DNA of 64,000 bases from Harmothoe impar (lineage: Eukaryota; Annelida; Polychaeta; Phyllodocida; Polynoidae), in NCBI GenBank assembly GCA_947462335.1, contig OX381721.1:34646303-34710302 (forward strand), given 5' to 3'. Positions 11,906 to 23,826 of the stretch are shown piece by piece. Position 1 is the stretch's first letter. The number at the start of each line of letters is the position of its first letter. The position numbers were made by a program, and so were the translations under genes. The notes beneath the pieces are model-generated. The model searched no databases, was not told the DNA's origin, and was given only the letters and a program-made list of their open reading frames with translations.

Positions 11906-12164
11906 TTCTTGCAAATTTGTCTCCCAACTCTTCCAGGTGACTGTTATAAAAAAAAAGAGTCAAAAACTTGTCTAAGAGACTAGGAAGCGGGTCTTCTAGC
12001 TGGAGATAAGTGACCTACTTGGCATGTGCCAGCCCAAAACCCGACATTTGCCAGTTCCAGATTCCATTTGTAGGATGGTAACCTGATAGGTTAGACAACT
12101 TTTGACTCGTTTATTTTATGACAGTCACTTAGACGAGTCTGGAGATAAGTTTTTTTTTCAGTGT
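11906..12164. mobile_element. Family G inverted-repeat MITE, copy 1
   Basis: About 260 bp with inverted arms of roughly 70 bp (AGTCAAAAACTTGTCTAAG on the left; CTTAGACGAGTCTGGAG-type sequence on the right) around a centre containing CTTGGCATGTGCCAGC. The copy at 61157-61420 is about 85 percent alike by eye and better preserved at its ends. Confidence 0.65.
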
Positions 12165-12670
12165 AGAGTACAAGTGAGATGTATTAACCCTGTAGGGTCA
12201 GCATTATGCATGGGCGCAGAACCAGTGAATTACTCACGTATTTTACTAGCATGTATGCGTGAGTACTCAAACGAACTATGCAGCCCTTAAATGGTGAACA
12301 AACATGTATGGGAAGGGAACCATATGCTACCTGTGCATACAAAACATGTACGTTCTAAACAGCATTACTTCTAGCTATAGGCGATTATAGACTTCTATAC
12401 TCTGGCGCATGTTTTTGCCACTAACCCACTTTGACTAAATACAGACTTCTTAAGACATCTTTTATATTGGCTGTGCTTTTAAAAGCCCTGCATGAAACAG
12501 GAAATGTTGAGTATCAATGAACTTAAAGTAACGTAACAGTCCAGTGAGGAGAGTCATTTGCTGTGCCAGCGCCTTATTTTTGAATAATGGTCATTTATGG
12601 AGGGGCATGGACACATTGACAACATTGTGCTATAAAGAAAAAGCTGATAGCTGACGATTCAGATGTAGGA

Positions 12671-13014
12671 TGCAGTCTTTGCGAAAACTTTTTCATCCCA
12701 CGGGACATTCGGTCCTGCAAATTTTCAATGTTGAAGGACGGCCACATTTTCGGAGGACCGGATAGCCACATATCTGAAGATTTCTGCATTTCAAGTAGGC
12801 CTATAAAAGAGTTTTGTCCATCAAAATACAATTTATTTGTTATCATTTATCAGGATAGATATATAGTTTTACACAGTATATTGACATATATATTATATTA
12901 CAGCTTTAGAAGCCCGACTGAATTCTTCTAGTTCAGAAAAGGCCTAACATGCGACTGGACATTTTAGAAAACATTGCCACTTTCTTGCATCTTTTTGCAA
13001 AGACTGAGGATGCA
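12671..13014. mobile_element. Family F MITE, copy 1
   Basis: Ends GCAGTCTTTGCGAAAA and, inverted, TTTTTGCAAAGACTG. Internal landmarks GGGACATTCGGTCCTGCAAA and GACTGGACATTTTAG are shared with 14229-14597 and with 60284-60588 (opposite orientation). Non-coding. Confidence 0.65.
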
Positions 13015-13315
13015 ATGTACATTCCCTCACTGCAACCAAGCAGAGAAATGATCAGTAAAAGATAGTCAGCCGTTGAAGGCATGATGACCGCATACTGACC
13101 CCTGTAACCAGGGCCAAGGTCACTCATGACAAGATTACACAAGATGGCTGCCGTGACGTCATTAATGGTGGCATGTGACGTCAGGTGTCATGGCGCCCCC
13201 TGGTGGTGAGGTGGTTAACGTGTCACGTGGGGGCGGCCATGACAGTCAGGGAGGCCTGCCGTGAGGCCCGCACCTTAGCAGGGCCCTTGGTGGGGGAGGG
13301 GGGTCCCATTTCGCA

Positions 13316-13490
13316 TGTTGATTTTAAGAAATGACCATGTCATATGTCTATATCGCTTCATAATGCTCATGTCCCATGTCGATTTTAAGAACTATCCATG
13401 TCCCATGTCCCATCTTTTTAAGCCTCATGTCGCATGTCACTAGGCCTCATGTCACATGTCGATTTTAAGAAATGCTCATGTCGCCTTATC
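13316..13490. repeat. Irregular tandem repeat of CATGTCCCATGTCGATTTTA
   Basis: Four or more imperfect units built on CATGTC(C/G)CATGTCGATTTTAAGAA. Units vary in length, so this is an old, degraded minisatellite. Confidence 0.6.
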
Positions 13491-13731
13491 AAATGTAGGG
13501 GTCTAGAGCCATCTCAGTGCCAACCCTGCACACAACATCTCAGGCGGAACTCCTGCCATTCTGATGTCATGAACTATGATCCCCACAAGAATTCCAGAAA
13601 GTTTCTGGAACATTTTCCGGACATTTTAGTGTCATATTCCCTTGAAATTCTTGTTTTCTGAACAAGTGACGTACAGTGGCGGCCCCCAAATAAAACCCAA
13701 ATAATTTAGGACACCCATTCTGTGTGGTTGC

Positions 13732-13752
13732 ATATATATATATATATATATA
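13732..13752. repeat. (TA)n microsatellite
   Basis: About ten TA dinucleotides. Confidence 0.9.
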
Positions 13753-14006
13753 TCATCTATTTGGCATCATAGCCTACACATATTTTTGTATATTATAAAC
13801 TTTTCAATCTTAATTTTCTTTTTCCTATAGCACTTCGGACGACTATGGGTTTAAAATGACTTATGACCCCCTCCGTTGTGCGTCATTTCCATATTCACCA
13901 ACATAATGGAGTCAATCAAAATGTGTAGAGGTCCAATATCGACTTAATTTCTTTATTTTATTTACCCAAGTCCTTTCACATTTATAAACAACCCAAAGGC
14001 TGACAA

Positions 14007-14168
14007 ATTGAATGTTCGCAACTGGGTAGAATCTGGGTAGGTTGCAAACGTTAAATTCCCAAGTTCTGATTGTAATAAGGACATGTTCACAATTCTTGGG
14101 AATATCTCATGCCTTTCTTGTGTCAATATGACCTACCCGGAGTCTACCCAGTTGCGAACGTTCAATTC
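14007..14168. repeat. Inverted repeat around TTCGCAACTGGGTAGA
   Basis: The left arm (AATGTTCGCAACTGGGTAGA at 14011-14030) is matched in inverse by TCTACCCAGTTGCGAACGTT (14143-14162), and TTCCCAAGTTCTG occurs in the left and right parts. Likely a small MITE; no second copy in the window. Confidence 0.5.
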
Positions 14169-14228
14169 CCAAGTTCTGTTTTGAGGGTGTAGACCTGATC
14201 CCCCTGTCCATATGTAAAAGCACCACAC

Positions 14229-14597
14229 GGCAGTCTTTCCAAAAACTTTTTCATCCCACAGGACATTCGATCCTGCAAATTTTCAATGTTGCAGGACCAG
14301 CGTTATTTTTGGAGGACCGGATATCCACTTATCTAACGGCTTGTGCATATCAAGTTTAAAATAGTATTGTCCATTAAAAGTACATTACATTAATGGCCAA
14401 ATCAGGATAGATATATAGTTTTACACAATTTATCGACACACATATTTCAGCTTTAGAAGTCTAACAGAATTCTTTTAGTTAAGAAAAGCCCAACATGTGA
14501 CTGGACATTCGGTCCTGCTACACTTGTGAATCTGCTGGACTGGTGGCACTTTAGGAGGACATTGCCACTGCCCTGCAGGTTTTCGCAAAGACTGCAC
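14229..14597. mobile_element. Family F MITE, copy 2
   Basis: Same layout as 12671-13014, with GGCAGTCTTTCC at the left and TTTTCGCAAAGACTGC at the right. It retains the internal TTTTCATCCCAC and GACATTCGGTCCTGC landmarks. 369 bp. Confidence 0.65.
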
Positions 14598-14601
14598 GCA
14601 G

Positions 14602-14682
14602 GGTTGGGGGGATGGAGCTGGGGGTGGAGCTGGGGGTGGGGCTGGGGTGGAGGGGGGGGGGTGGAGGGGGGGGGGGTGACAT
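14602..14682 (+). repeat. G-rich minisatellite, potential G-quadruplex
   Basis: Repeats of GGGGGTGGAGCT followed by runs of 8-10 G. More than four G-tracts of at least three lie within 80 bases on the plus strand, so quadruplex formation is plausible. The proline-rich and glycine-rich frames over it are artefacts. Confidence 0.6.
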
Positions 14683-14806
14683 GGTGTGTAGGAGGGCAGG
14701 GTAGGAGTGGGAGTTAACTAGCACAGACAGGGTAAGTAGGGTGACCACCTCCTTGTGTGGTCTACATGTGGAGGCTGCATAGCATGTAAGGCCAAATAAA
14801 ATAGAA

Positions 14807-14959
14807 ATGTTTCAGGTAACATTGGCAGTAAGTCTAGGGTCGGTAGGTCGGATTTAAAAAAATCCTTTTTAGAGCCCTCTAGGAGTTTCAGGTGACATGG
14901 GCAGAAAGTCTAGGGTCGGTAGGTCGGAATTTTTTTAACCCTTTTTTAGAGCACTCTAC
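14807..14959. repeat. Tandem duplication, two units of about 77 bp
   Basis: GTTTCAGGTAACATTGGCAG... and GTTTCAGGTGACATGGGCAG... each continue into AGTCTAGGGTCGGTAGGTCG and TTTTTTAGAGC.CTCTA.G. The two units differ at several bases. Confidence 0.7.
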
Positions 14960-15298
14960 GATACCTTTAAATTGAACAAAAAATAGGGAATATTTTTTAT
15001 CGAAGTTTCAGCAAATCTAACACAAAATCCGTAAAATGTCCCTTTGCTTAACTTAAAGTCCACATTAAGTCTACTTTAATATCATGGAAGAATCTATATA
15101 ATATGCCATTGTCATACAAATGTTTACATTAAGTTTACTTCAAGTTAAAAAGTTAAAATGATGAACTGATGTTCAAAAATGACCTAGGCAAAACAAAATT
15201 TGACTAATTCCTCACTCAAAGAGACATACACCTATACTCAAAGAAATGGAAAGACTAAGGTAAGTTGGCCAGTACTGACCAAGCTGACAGTATTAACT

Positions 15299-15735
15299 GG
15301 CTGTGCTTCATGAGTTTGGGCCAATGTGAACGTCTATGACTGGGTGCAATCTATGACCGGGTACAATCTATGACCGGGTGCAACCTATGACCGGGTGCAA
15401 TCTATGACCGGGTGCAATCTATGACCGGATGCAATCTATGACCGGGTGCAATCTATGACTGGGTGCAATCTATGACCGGGTGCAATCTATGACCGGGTGC
15501 AATCATGAGTTTGGGCCAATGTGAACGTCTATGACTGGGTGGAATCTATGACTGGGTACAATCTATGACCGGGTGCAATCTATGACAGGGTGCAATCTAT
15601 GACCGGGTGCAATCTATGACCGGGTGCAATCTATGACTGGGTGCAATCTATGACCGGGTGCAATCTATGACCGGGTGCAATCTATGACCGGGTGCAATCT
15701 ATGACCTGGTGCAATCTATGACCGGGTGCAATCTT
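15299..15735. repeat. Family D element with about 22 copies of a 17-bp unit
   Basis: Begins with the family D end (GCTTCATGAGTTTGGGCCAA), followed by about ten units of TCTATGACCGGGTGCAA, then a second copy of the end (CATGAGTTTGGGCCAATGTG at about 15504) and about twelve more units. The right inverted end is absent. The unit equals the TCTTTGACCGGGTGTAG unit of 3106-3479 apart from three or four bases. Confidence 0.8.
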
Positions 15736-15780
15736 ACAGTAGTTAGAAAGAGAAGTGTAAACCCACACCAGCTTTACACC

Positions 15781-16607
15781 CTGCACTGGAAATCCATAGG
15801 TTGAAAGGGTCAGTCAGTACAGACTAACCTAGGTTGGTCATATGAATGTTAGTCACAATGGCAAAGTTATATTCAAAAATGACCGAGGGGTCAGTCAGTA
15901 GTGGCTAATCTAGGTTCATCATTGGTGTGTTGTATTTGTATACCACTAGTTGGTGCCACCTGTGATGACCACTCAGTGGCTCCCCCTGGAAATAAAAAGA
16001 CTAAGGTGGGTTGCTCAGTATAGTGACTAAGCTGACAATAATAACTAATCTAGGTTGGTTGTATAGGGAGCCAAAAAATGACTAACTAGGTTAGGCACTA
16101 GTGACTGAGAGATTGGGCATATAGGGAGCCTAGAAATATCAGTGTGTGGGTACAGGTAGATAGAGGAAAAGGCCAGGACCGCCATATCCACAGGATATCC
16201 CCTGGTCCCCACACTGATATTCCTAGGCTCCCTATATGACCAATCTCTCAGTCACTAGTACTCAACCTAGTTAGTCATTTTTTGGCTCCCTATACGACCA
16301 ACCTAGTTAAGTAATTATTGTGAGGTTGGTCAGTACTGACCAACCCCTCTTAGTCTTTCTCTTAGTCTTTTGATTTCTAGGGGGAGCCACTGAGTGGTCA
16401 TCATAGTATCTTACAGGTGGCATCAGCTAATGGTATACAAATACAACAACTAAGGTACTAAACCAATGATTAACCTAGGTTAGCCACTAGTGACTGACCC
16501 CTCAGTCATTTTTGAATATAACATTGTCATTGTGACTAACGCACATATGATGAACCTAGGATAGTCTGTACTGATTAACCCTTTTAACCTATGGAATTTC
16601 AGTGCAG
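15781..16607. mobile_element. Family B, two inverted copies forming an 830-bp foldback
   Basis: A reverse-oriented arm (15781 to about 16148) and a forward arm (about 16209-16607) face each other across a 56-60-bp spacer. Each arm corresponds to the single-copy elements at 20456-20836 and 24801-25168. The region could therefore be a large cruciform-forming element or two independent insertions head to head. Non-coding. Confidence 0.7.
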
Positions 16608-16765
16608 GCTCCCTCACATACCAATTCACCTCCGCACAGAAGCTCAAAACTATTGTGCAGCATGTTCTATTATGTAGCCAAATCACGATGTGATAACAAC
16701 ATGTTCACAGTTGCTTATCGTGGAAAGTCCACAAAGCACAGTTTATCATCCAGAAATTCAATTTC

Positions 16766-17450
16766 ATAGCCAAATCTCACAACGTGGGAAAAAAATCCCT
16801 AAAAGTGTTGCTTACTGATATATCAGCAAGGATCAACTGTTGCCGATATTCAAAATCACGACACTTCTCTCACATAGTTGGGCGGTTCCAAGTCCCACTG
16901 TTGCTGATATAGACAGGCCAAGTGTTGCGGTGTTGGCTGTATTACAAGTTGTGGAGGCCTTCTGATGGTGCGGTAGGTACATTAGTGTAACACCACACAT
17001 ATATGTATAGCCAAATCCGAAACGCGAAAATGGGGCCTGAAAGTGTTGCATATTGAGTTTCTAACAGGAAGGAGCTGCTGCCGATTTTGTAAATCACAAC
17101 ACTTCTGCTGCATACCTAGGCTACCTCAAATCACACTGTGGCCGATATAGGCATAGAATATGCTGTGTATTCGATTAATTGGGCTACATTGCAAATAGTT
17201 AATAGTTTATCTTGGATTTGGCTAATGATTAATCAGTGACACAACCATTGCGATATAGCATGAAAACTTGGCATATTCTAATAAGTAACATTTTCTGGGC
17301 CTTCTGGGGGGAAATATCTAACTTTTTTGAACCTTGTGACTTTCCATATCACGAGACATAGGCAACACTTTCTCGCTGGGGCTATGAGACCCTGTTTTCT
17401 TAATAAACTACTTATTTTCTCCCTTCTCTCGCGTTGTGGGATTTGGCCTT
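16766..17450. mobile_element. Inverted-repeat element with GCCAAATC/GATTTGGC ends
   Basis: The left end AGCCAAATCTCACAACG is matched in inverse by CGTTGTGGGATTTGGCCT at the right. The interior contains repeated AAGTGTTGC and CTGATATATCAG-like segments and a second ATAGCCAAATCC start at about 17010, suggesting internal duplication. Confidence 0.5.
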
Positions 17451-18960
17451 TAGTAGTATTTTGGTGATTAATATGTCCATCAGGTAGAGGACCAAGTGAT
17501 GATGATCTTCCCTAAAGGCCAGAGATAAAAGGCCGTCCAGCTGACTTTCAAAGGGGCTTAATGTGGCCATAGATTTGAATAAGGCCTGGCTCAGCCTTGA
17601 ATCCCTAACATTATTATAGCAGTGTGCGGTAAATATTCAAATTGACGTTAGAAAAACAATAATTCCTTAGTTTATTTCTTTCTTGTTTAATTCAAATATC
17701 ACCAATTGTTGATAGAAATGGAATATTATAGAAGTAAAATATTATGTTTCTCTGAGATTTAGGGGTCTGATGAAGGCAATATTTCCGAGAAGTGTTCCTC
17801 CTGTTGTTTGTATGACGTCATCCCTCCCCCACAGCGCTATCAGTTGCCATGGTAACACGTATAGGACATACCTAAAGGCACATGTGTCTGAGCTACACGG
17901 TCCCTAACAGCTCCTGCTTCTGGAGACCAGACCAGCTAGAATGGGAGGTTTTCAAAGGGGTTAATGGAAAGAATTTTCCCTAGGGTTTTACTATCAAACT
18001 GCTAGAAACACATATTTGTATGACATGGAGATACTGCAAGTCGATATGCACTCATCAAAAGATATGTTTCTTGTGAGTTGCCTCCGTATAAGACTTTTTT
18101 ATACACAGATATTACAGAAAACATATATATGTGATATATAAAGGACCCTTAGTGCAGAGTGCACTGAGGTCCTTTTCCCAGTACCTGTCACATATTAAAA
18201 GTATTCTAGGAATGGTGGAGGGGGGAGAGGGAATGGACGAGGGAGGAAGGCAGAGGGGAAAGAAACCATTCAAAAGTGTTTTAAACTGCAGTAATTGCCA
18301 AACTAGCAATCCTGTACATCAAGTTTCAAGCTATGGTTTACTTTGAAATTGGGATCTCACATTAACAGAATGAGTGGATAACCAGGAAGTTGAAGTGCAA
18401 GTCTCAAAAAGTAAACTTCTTTAAAAGATAACTTTCCCGTCTACAGGTCTTTAATGCTTAGAGTGTGGCAAGGCGTAAACCGACCCCTGATTTTAGGGTG
18501 CCTGTCGTGAAAGGAGCCATTCCTACTGTACATATATTTATATTGATTTTTGGCTTTTATACATGCTAGTAGTAGAGACTTAGCAAGGATGTTAAACATT
18601 TGAATCCTTTCAAAGTCACTCAAATGTCTCACCTCTGACTATATATATATATACATACGAGATAGGCGTGGTCACTTCATTGATGTCTCACAATGAAGGG
18701 GATAATAGGCCATATTGATTATTTAAAATAGTTCAAACCTCATAGCTACTTCCCTATTGCCCTTAATGTAAATAATTACTGTTATATAAATATAGCCTGA
18801 TCAAAGAGTAGAATCTTTAAAGTCAGAGTACACATATATTGACATCCCTGCTCTCCTTAAAAGGCTTCGAGTGTTTTTCTCTTTGATTATCACATATATA
18901 GCCACGTAGTTGAGTGTCCATGTTATCCCCTTAGCATTGAGTGCTTAGTGGTAACTCAGA
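17451..18960. other. No gene recognised
   Basis: AT-rich sequence. A CRE-like TGACGTCA occurs near 17813 without an associated exon. Frames here are short and lack coding character. Confidence 0.5.
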
Positions 18961-19235
18961 GCTATAGGTGCCATCCCTTCTGAGGTCCGCAGGGTGCTTT
19001 AATGTGTTATACTGTGACAGTGTTTTCTGTCACGATGCATGATTTTAATCCTGGGGAGTCTATACGTCAGGGCTGCATTCATGCATCATGCCGACACTTT
19101 GGGAGTGTATCAACTCCTTAGGGTACGCCATGATGCTGCATTGCTAAGTTAAGTACTTGCCAGTGCATTCATGCATCATGCCGCCCAATGGGCATGATGC
19201 AATTATGCATAATGTGGCCGTTAAAGAGTTTTAGG
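18961..19235. repeat. Family C relative, degenerate
   Basis: Contains CATTCATGCATCATGCCGAC and related motifs, with a GGCCGTTAAAGAGTTTTA-type right end. TTAA termini are not preserved. Confidence 0.45.
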
Positions 19236-19806
19236 AGTCTGAATTACACACTGTTTTCCCTTTGGAGAAGACTTTTCTTTCTCTACCGACACTCTTAGTC
19301 ATACCTTATAGAAGCTTTAGATGTAGTCAGACCTGGACCTACACTATAACCTATGTATATACAGCCATATAGCAATGGCAATAACACTTGATTTCTAAGA
19401 CATTAAGTCCTGTTGAACTATATGCACTATGACTCACAAAATATTCTATAAATATTCAAAGACATCTCTAGTTTTTATAACCTTTAACAATTACTGAAAC
19501 AAGTGGAAAATGAAATTAAGATATCCTGGTAATTTGTGATAATTAGAACCACTATTGGCATAATTCATCTGTGTTATAGTAATCACATTAATGAAACCTA
19601 ATTCTGAAGAGTCAAGCAGAAAAGATGCACCTTGTGGACACATGCTGATCGTCCATTTGGCTTGGCTGCTATTACTTTACTCAACGATGGTTTCTCTACG
19701 AGAAATATCCACTACTGTTTTTTTTAAAGAAAAAAAGCTATTGGCAGCCAAACACAAGAGGAGCCTCTGTGCAGAGTATCCTTTTAGCTTGGCTGCTAAC
19801 TAACTG

Positions 19807-20384
19807 CACAGAGAAAAGAAACAGCTTCAAATAAGGGTCCAGGTTACCTCCGGAATGACTCCCCTCTCTAGGAGAGTCTAGGTCGCCTAAGGGAGCATAG
19901 GTGACTCTCTAGCTGACCTAAGGGAGTGGTCATGTTTTAACAACAGGGGGGGTAGGTGGATTTGGGGGGGGACCAAAAACATTTGGACCCCTTGAAGGGG
20001 GGACCAAACAAATTTGGACCCCTCTTGAGGGGGGGACCAAAGAAAATGAACCCCTTTTTAGCGAAAAAGCCCGCGCGTTACTATAGCTCATAGGGGTCGG
20101 CCGCGCTCATTTTCAACCTGCCTAGGGGGGGGACCAAAAAGATTTAGACCCGCTCGCGCGAAAATCCACCGACCCCCCCCCTGTTGTTAAAAAATGACCA
20201 CTCCCTAAGGCAGTCACCTGCGGGAGTCATGTAGCTCTCTGGGTATACGACTCCCCCCAGATGACTCCTTTAGCTCAGCCAGAGAGTCACCTAGGCTCCC
20301 TCAGGCGACCTGGTCTCCCCTAGAGTGGGGAGTCATTCTGGAGGCAACCTGGACTCCCTTTTGACGCTGTTTCTTTTCTCTGTG
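19807..20384. mobile_element. Family A MITE, copy 3, split by a nested insertion
   Basis: Left part CACAGAGAAAAGAAACAGC to 19923 and right part from 20204 to CTCTGTG at 20384 together make a standard family A element. A TA follows the right end. The 280-bp element at 19924-20203 sits inside it and duplicated CCTAAGG. Confidence 0.75.
19924..20203. mobile_element. Nested foldback element, GAGTGGTCAT ends, 7-bp duplication
   Basis: Inverted ends GAGTGGTCAT.TTTTAACAA and the inverse at the right. CCTAAGG occurs at 19917-19923 and again at 20204-20210 as a direct duplication of host family A sequence. The interior has repeated GGGGGGACCAAA and AAATTTGGACCCCT. A 7-bp or 8-bp duplication would fit hAT- or Mutator-like elements; the superfamily is not settled. 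Confidence 0.65.
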
Positions 20385-20455
20385 TACACATTAAGAAATC
20401 TATGTTGCAGGAACATGCATGAAGACTAACACACATAAACTAGCAACACACTTTT

Positions 20456-20836
20456 CACATTGATATTCCTAGGCTCCCTATAGATACGACCAATCTCTCA
20501 GTCACTAGTACCTAAAATAGCTAGTAATTTTTTGGCTCCCTATATATGACAACCTATAGGTAAGTCATTATTGTCAGGTTGGTCAGTACTGACCAATCAA
20601 CCTTAGTCTTTTAATTTCCAGGGGGAGCCACTGAGTGGTCATCAAAGTATCTTACAAGTGGCACCAGCTAGTGGTATACAAATATAACACACCAAAGATG
20701 AACCTAGGTTGGCCACTACTGACTGATCCCTCAGTCATTTTTGAATATAACTTTGCCATTGTGATTAACACACATATGACAAACCTCGGATAGTCAGTAC
20801 TGACTAACCCTTTCAACCTATGGATTTTCAGTGCAG
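20456..20836. mobile_element. Family B element, single copy
   Basis: Begins CACATTGATATTCCTAGGC and ends GGATTTTCAGTGCAG. Collinear with 24801-25168, with shared landmarks CTAGTGGTATACAAATA and TCATTTTTGAATATAACTTT. Non-coding. Confidence 0.7.
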
Positions 20837-20837
20837 A

Positions 20838-20955
20838 TCAATCCATTTTTGGCGAAGAGTGTGTAGTGTGTTACAAACAAGTGTCTTCAAAGTGGCTGCA
20901 AAAGAAATGCTTATTAAAAAAAGTCTGTAAACGTAACACATTTTTTTAAGAGTGT
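20838..20955. repeat. Family E fragment
   Basis: Contains AGTGTGTAGTGTGTTAC and GTAAACGTAACAC motifs facing each other, as in 8640-8800. Confidence 0.4.
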
Positions 20956-21394
20956 ATCCTTTAGGATAAATAGCCTAATCCCCACTTTGTCAACACCTTT
21001 AACGAAGATCAATTAGCCCTAACCCACATTGAAACCTGGCTGATTAGGGCAAATTGGAAACTTTTGTAACCTTTTTTTTCTTAAGCAGAGATGCATTTCT
21101 TGATGATAAGATTTTAATGAAAATAGATTAATGAAATGAGTGGTGGCAACACCAGCGACCTCTAGCCGTGTCTTTGACAGGTTGGTCAGGATTTGGCTAT
21201 TAACAGCCTTTTGCATGGGGAGATTATATTTTTTGGTCTTTGAAGTGAAAGGTGTTCATCTTGTGAAAGGCAGGAAATTAAAAAGAGAATGGGACAATTG
21301 GCGTCCCATCCTGACACTGTTCACGTCTCTGCAGGCCGACTAACCACCCACTCGGAGCGAACCTTTTACTGGCAGATGACACCTAGCTCCCGCA

Positions 21395-21622
21395 AGTGCA
21401 CGGACAAACGTTTACAGTGAGTCTTAACCCAGTCGTACAAATGTCTTACAACCTGATCTTAAAGTCTTAATAATAGGTTCCACTGTTACTAAAAAAGGGA
21501 AGAAATATAAGAAAAACAGGGATTGAATAAGGAACCAGAGTATGACTGCATATATAAGATCAGGTTGTAAGACATTTGCAAGACTGGGTTAAGACTTACC
21601 GCAAACGTTTGCCCACGCACTC
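21395..21622. mobile_element. Foldback MITE with arms of about 70 bp
   Basis: Left arm GTGCACGGACAAACGTTTAC...GTCTTAACCCAGTC...ACAACCTGATCTTA and right arm TAAGATCAGGTTGTAAGACA...GACTGGGTTAAG...AAACGTTTGCCCACGCAC are reverse complements apart from small differences. A fragment of the same arm is at 32215-32270. Confidence 0.65.
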
Positions 21623-22049
21623 CCTCGGTCGTGCATTTTAATGGCCGCATAGGGCAGATTCATGCCAGATCGACCACATACTTTGAGTTACACAGTTGAC
21701 CTTTTATCCATTCAGGTATGTTCAATTTCTATATTTCTATATGATAGACTTCTAGTACAATTTAATTGTTACTCTGGCTCTGTTGCTGTTTGAATTACTG
21801 CTATTTGGTGAGTTCAACTCAAGTTATGTGGTCAACTCGAGGTGAATCTACCCTAGTGCTTTTATGCACTGTGCCATTTGTCGTCATGATGCATGATTGT
21901 CCCTGGTGAGTACTAACTCTAAATGGCTACCACCTTATATTCGGACATGCAGGATGATACACTATGACCCTTGACGAAATGGTGCATGGATGCATCCCAA
22001 TATAAAACGAGAGAAAATCATTAACGCAAGCAGACTTGTATCAATTCTA

Positions 22050-22298
22050 CACAGAGAAAAGAAACAGCGTCAAAAGGGAGTCCAGGTTGCCTCCAGAATG
22101 ACTCCCCTCTCTAGGGGAGCCTAGGCGGATTAAGGGAGCCTAGGTGACTCCCTTGCTGACCTAGGTGAGTCACCGGGGGGAGTCACATAGTTCCCGACTC
22201 ACCTAAGCGAGTCACATAAGGACCTGGGCTCCCCTAAAGAGGGGAGTCATTCTGGAGGCAGCCTGGACTGCCTTTTGACGCTGTTTATTTTTTCTGTG
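22050..22298. mobile_element. Family A MITE, copy 4
   Basis: TA-flanked on both sides (22048-22049 and 22299-22300), with termini CACAGAGAAAAGAAACAGCG and the inverse. 249 bp; shorter than other copies because part of the central hairpin is missing. Confidence 0.75.
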
Positions 22299-23592
22299 TA
22301 GGGTCACCACATGTAGTACAAAGGATAACGGCAGTCTAGAAAACGTCATCATGTGGTTAATTAACCCAATACGGGATGGTACTGCATTCCTCATCTTGCT
22401 GACCATTCATGCGTGCCAGGCACAATCCAGGATTTTCGCAAAAAGAAGGGGGGGGGGGTATTGTTAAAAAATCCGCAAAAAAAAACGTTTATCTAGAGTT
22501 GGAACAAAAACGGGGAGGGGGAGGGATAAGCCGGTACTCCCTCCCACCCCCCTCCAAAATCAACGCCTGCACCTTGTATAGGGTACCTAAACGTCCGGGA
22601 AATGAAGGAAAATCCTCCCCAGAGCTGTTATTTATACCAGTGTTAATTTTCACAACGCAGGATAAGGGCTCACTGTCTACTGGGTGAAGTGGAGGAGCAC
22701 AGAGGGAAAGTCTGTAGAAATAGCTTATTTGCTAGGTAGGGTAATTTCATGGCAATCCCATGTATGATTCACTATTCCCCATGTATGATTCAAGAGAACA
22801 CACTAATCTATCTGATGGGATAAATACATTTAACAGCAAATTGATAGAAAATTCAGCAAATGGGTTATAAGAAAACGGTTGCTAATTTTAACCCTGCAGT
22901 GTTTTCACACCTACATTCGTTGTGAAAATTAACATTTCTGTAAATAATGGCTCTGGGGAGGATTTTCCTTCATTTCCCGGACCTGCTAAAGCACTCGGGT
23001 GTTAATAGCCAGCACTTTAACCAGTGTGCATCACCTACAATATTAAAATTGCATTTCTATTCACATTTCCTACTTATTAACTATATTTCTATTCACATTT
23101 CCTACTTATTAACTGTATTTCTTTTCCGATTGTAATGGACGAAAACATGATTTTCTTTCATTTGACACTGTTATATGGATTTTTGTATACATTCACGTAA
23201 TTCACCACTTTGCAGCAGACTCTCAGGAATTAGGTAATGTCCGACAATACTTTACTTTATTGCTTTATATCAAATGGGACAATCCTTCCTCAAAGGAGTA
23301 AACACTTTTATTACCTGTCATTTCCAGTCTTGATACTTCTAAAGTCATCCAGCATAATATGTTTACGCAGACCAAATCAGTATTGTGTAATAGTTTTGGC
23401 AACGCCCAGACACTCAGTAGTACGCCCACTCACAATTTGAAGTAATAATATTACTTGCATTAATTGTAGACGGTATCAATACTAGTACTTATTATACAAT
23501 AGTTCCTCTAAGAACTCATTAATGACATAATAGCCCGATCAGCGACCTCTGTCATGCCTGCGTACACAGTATGGTGTAAATGTGTAAGATGT
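22299..23592. other. No gene recognised
   Basis: Includes a G-run (22449-22459) and two copies of ATTTCTATTCACATTTCCTA at 23051-23110. A TTTCCCGGAC/GTCCGGGAAATGAAG inverted pair at about 22590 and 22975 suggests another foldback of about 400 bp. Confidence 0.4.
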
Positions 23593-23826
23593 TTAACCCA
23601 TTAAGGACTGCATAATGCATTGATGCATCATGCCCTTGGTCGTCATGATGCATGTAACTCGCCAGGGCTGCATCCAAGCATCATGCCGACCTTATGAGGT
23701 TGAGACACTCCCGAAAGGTCGGCATGATGTGCCAATGCAGCCCCGGCTAGTTACTCACCGGGGCTGCATTGGTGTATCATGACAACAAATGTCAGCTTTT
23801 AGAGACATCCATCGTTAGAGGGTTAA
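23593..23826. mobile_element. Family C MITE
   Basis: TTAA at 23593-23596 and 23823-23826, left end CCCATTAAGGACTGCATAATG, right end CATCCATCGTTAGAGGG. 234 bp, same internal order as 11106-11356. Confidence 0.7.

Noticed and set aside
14551..14748. Proline-rich minus-strand frame
   Set aside because: Arises from the G-rich tract; low complexity only.
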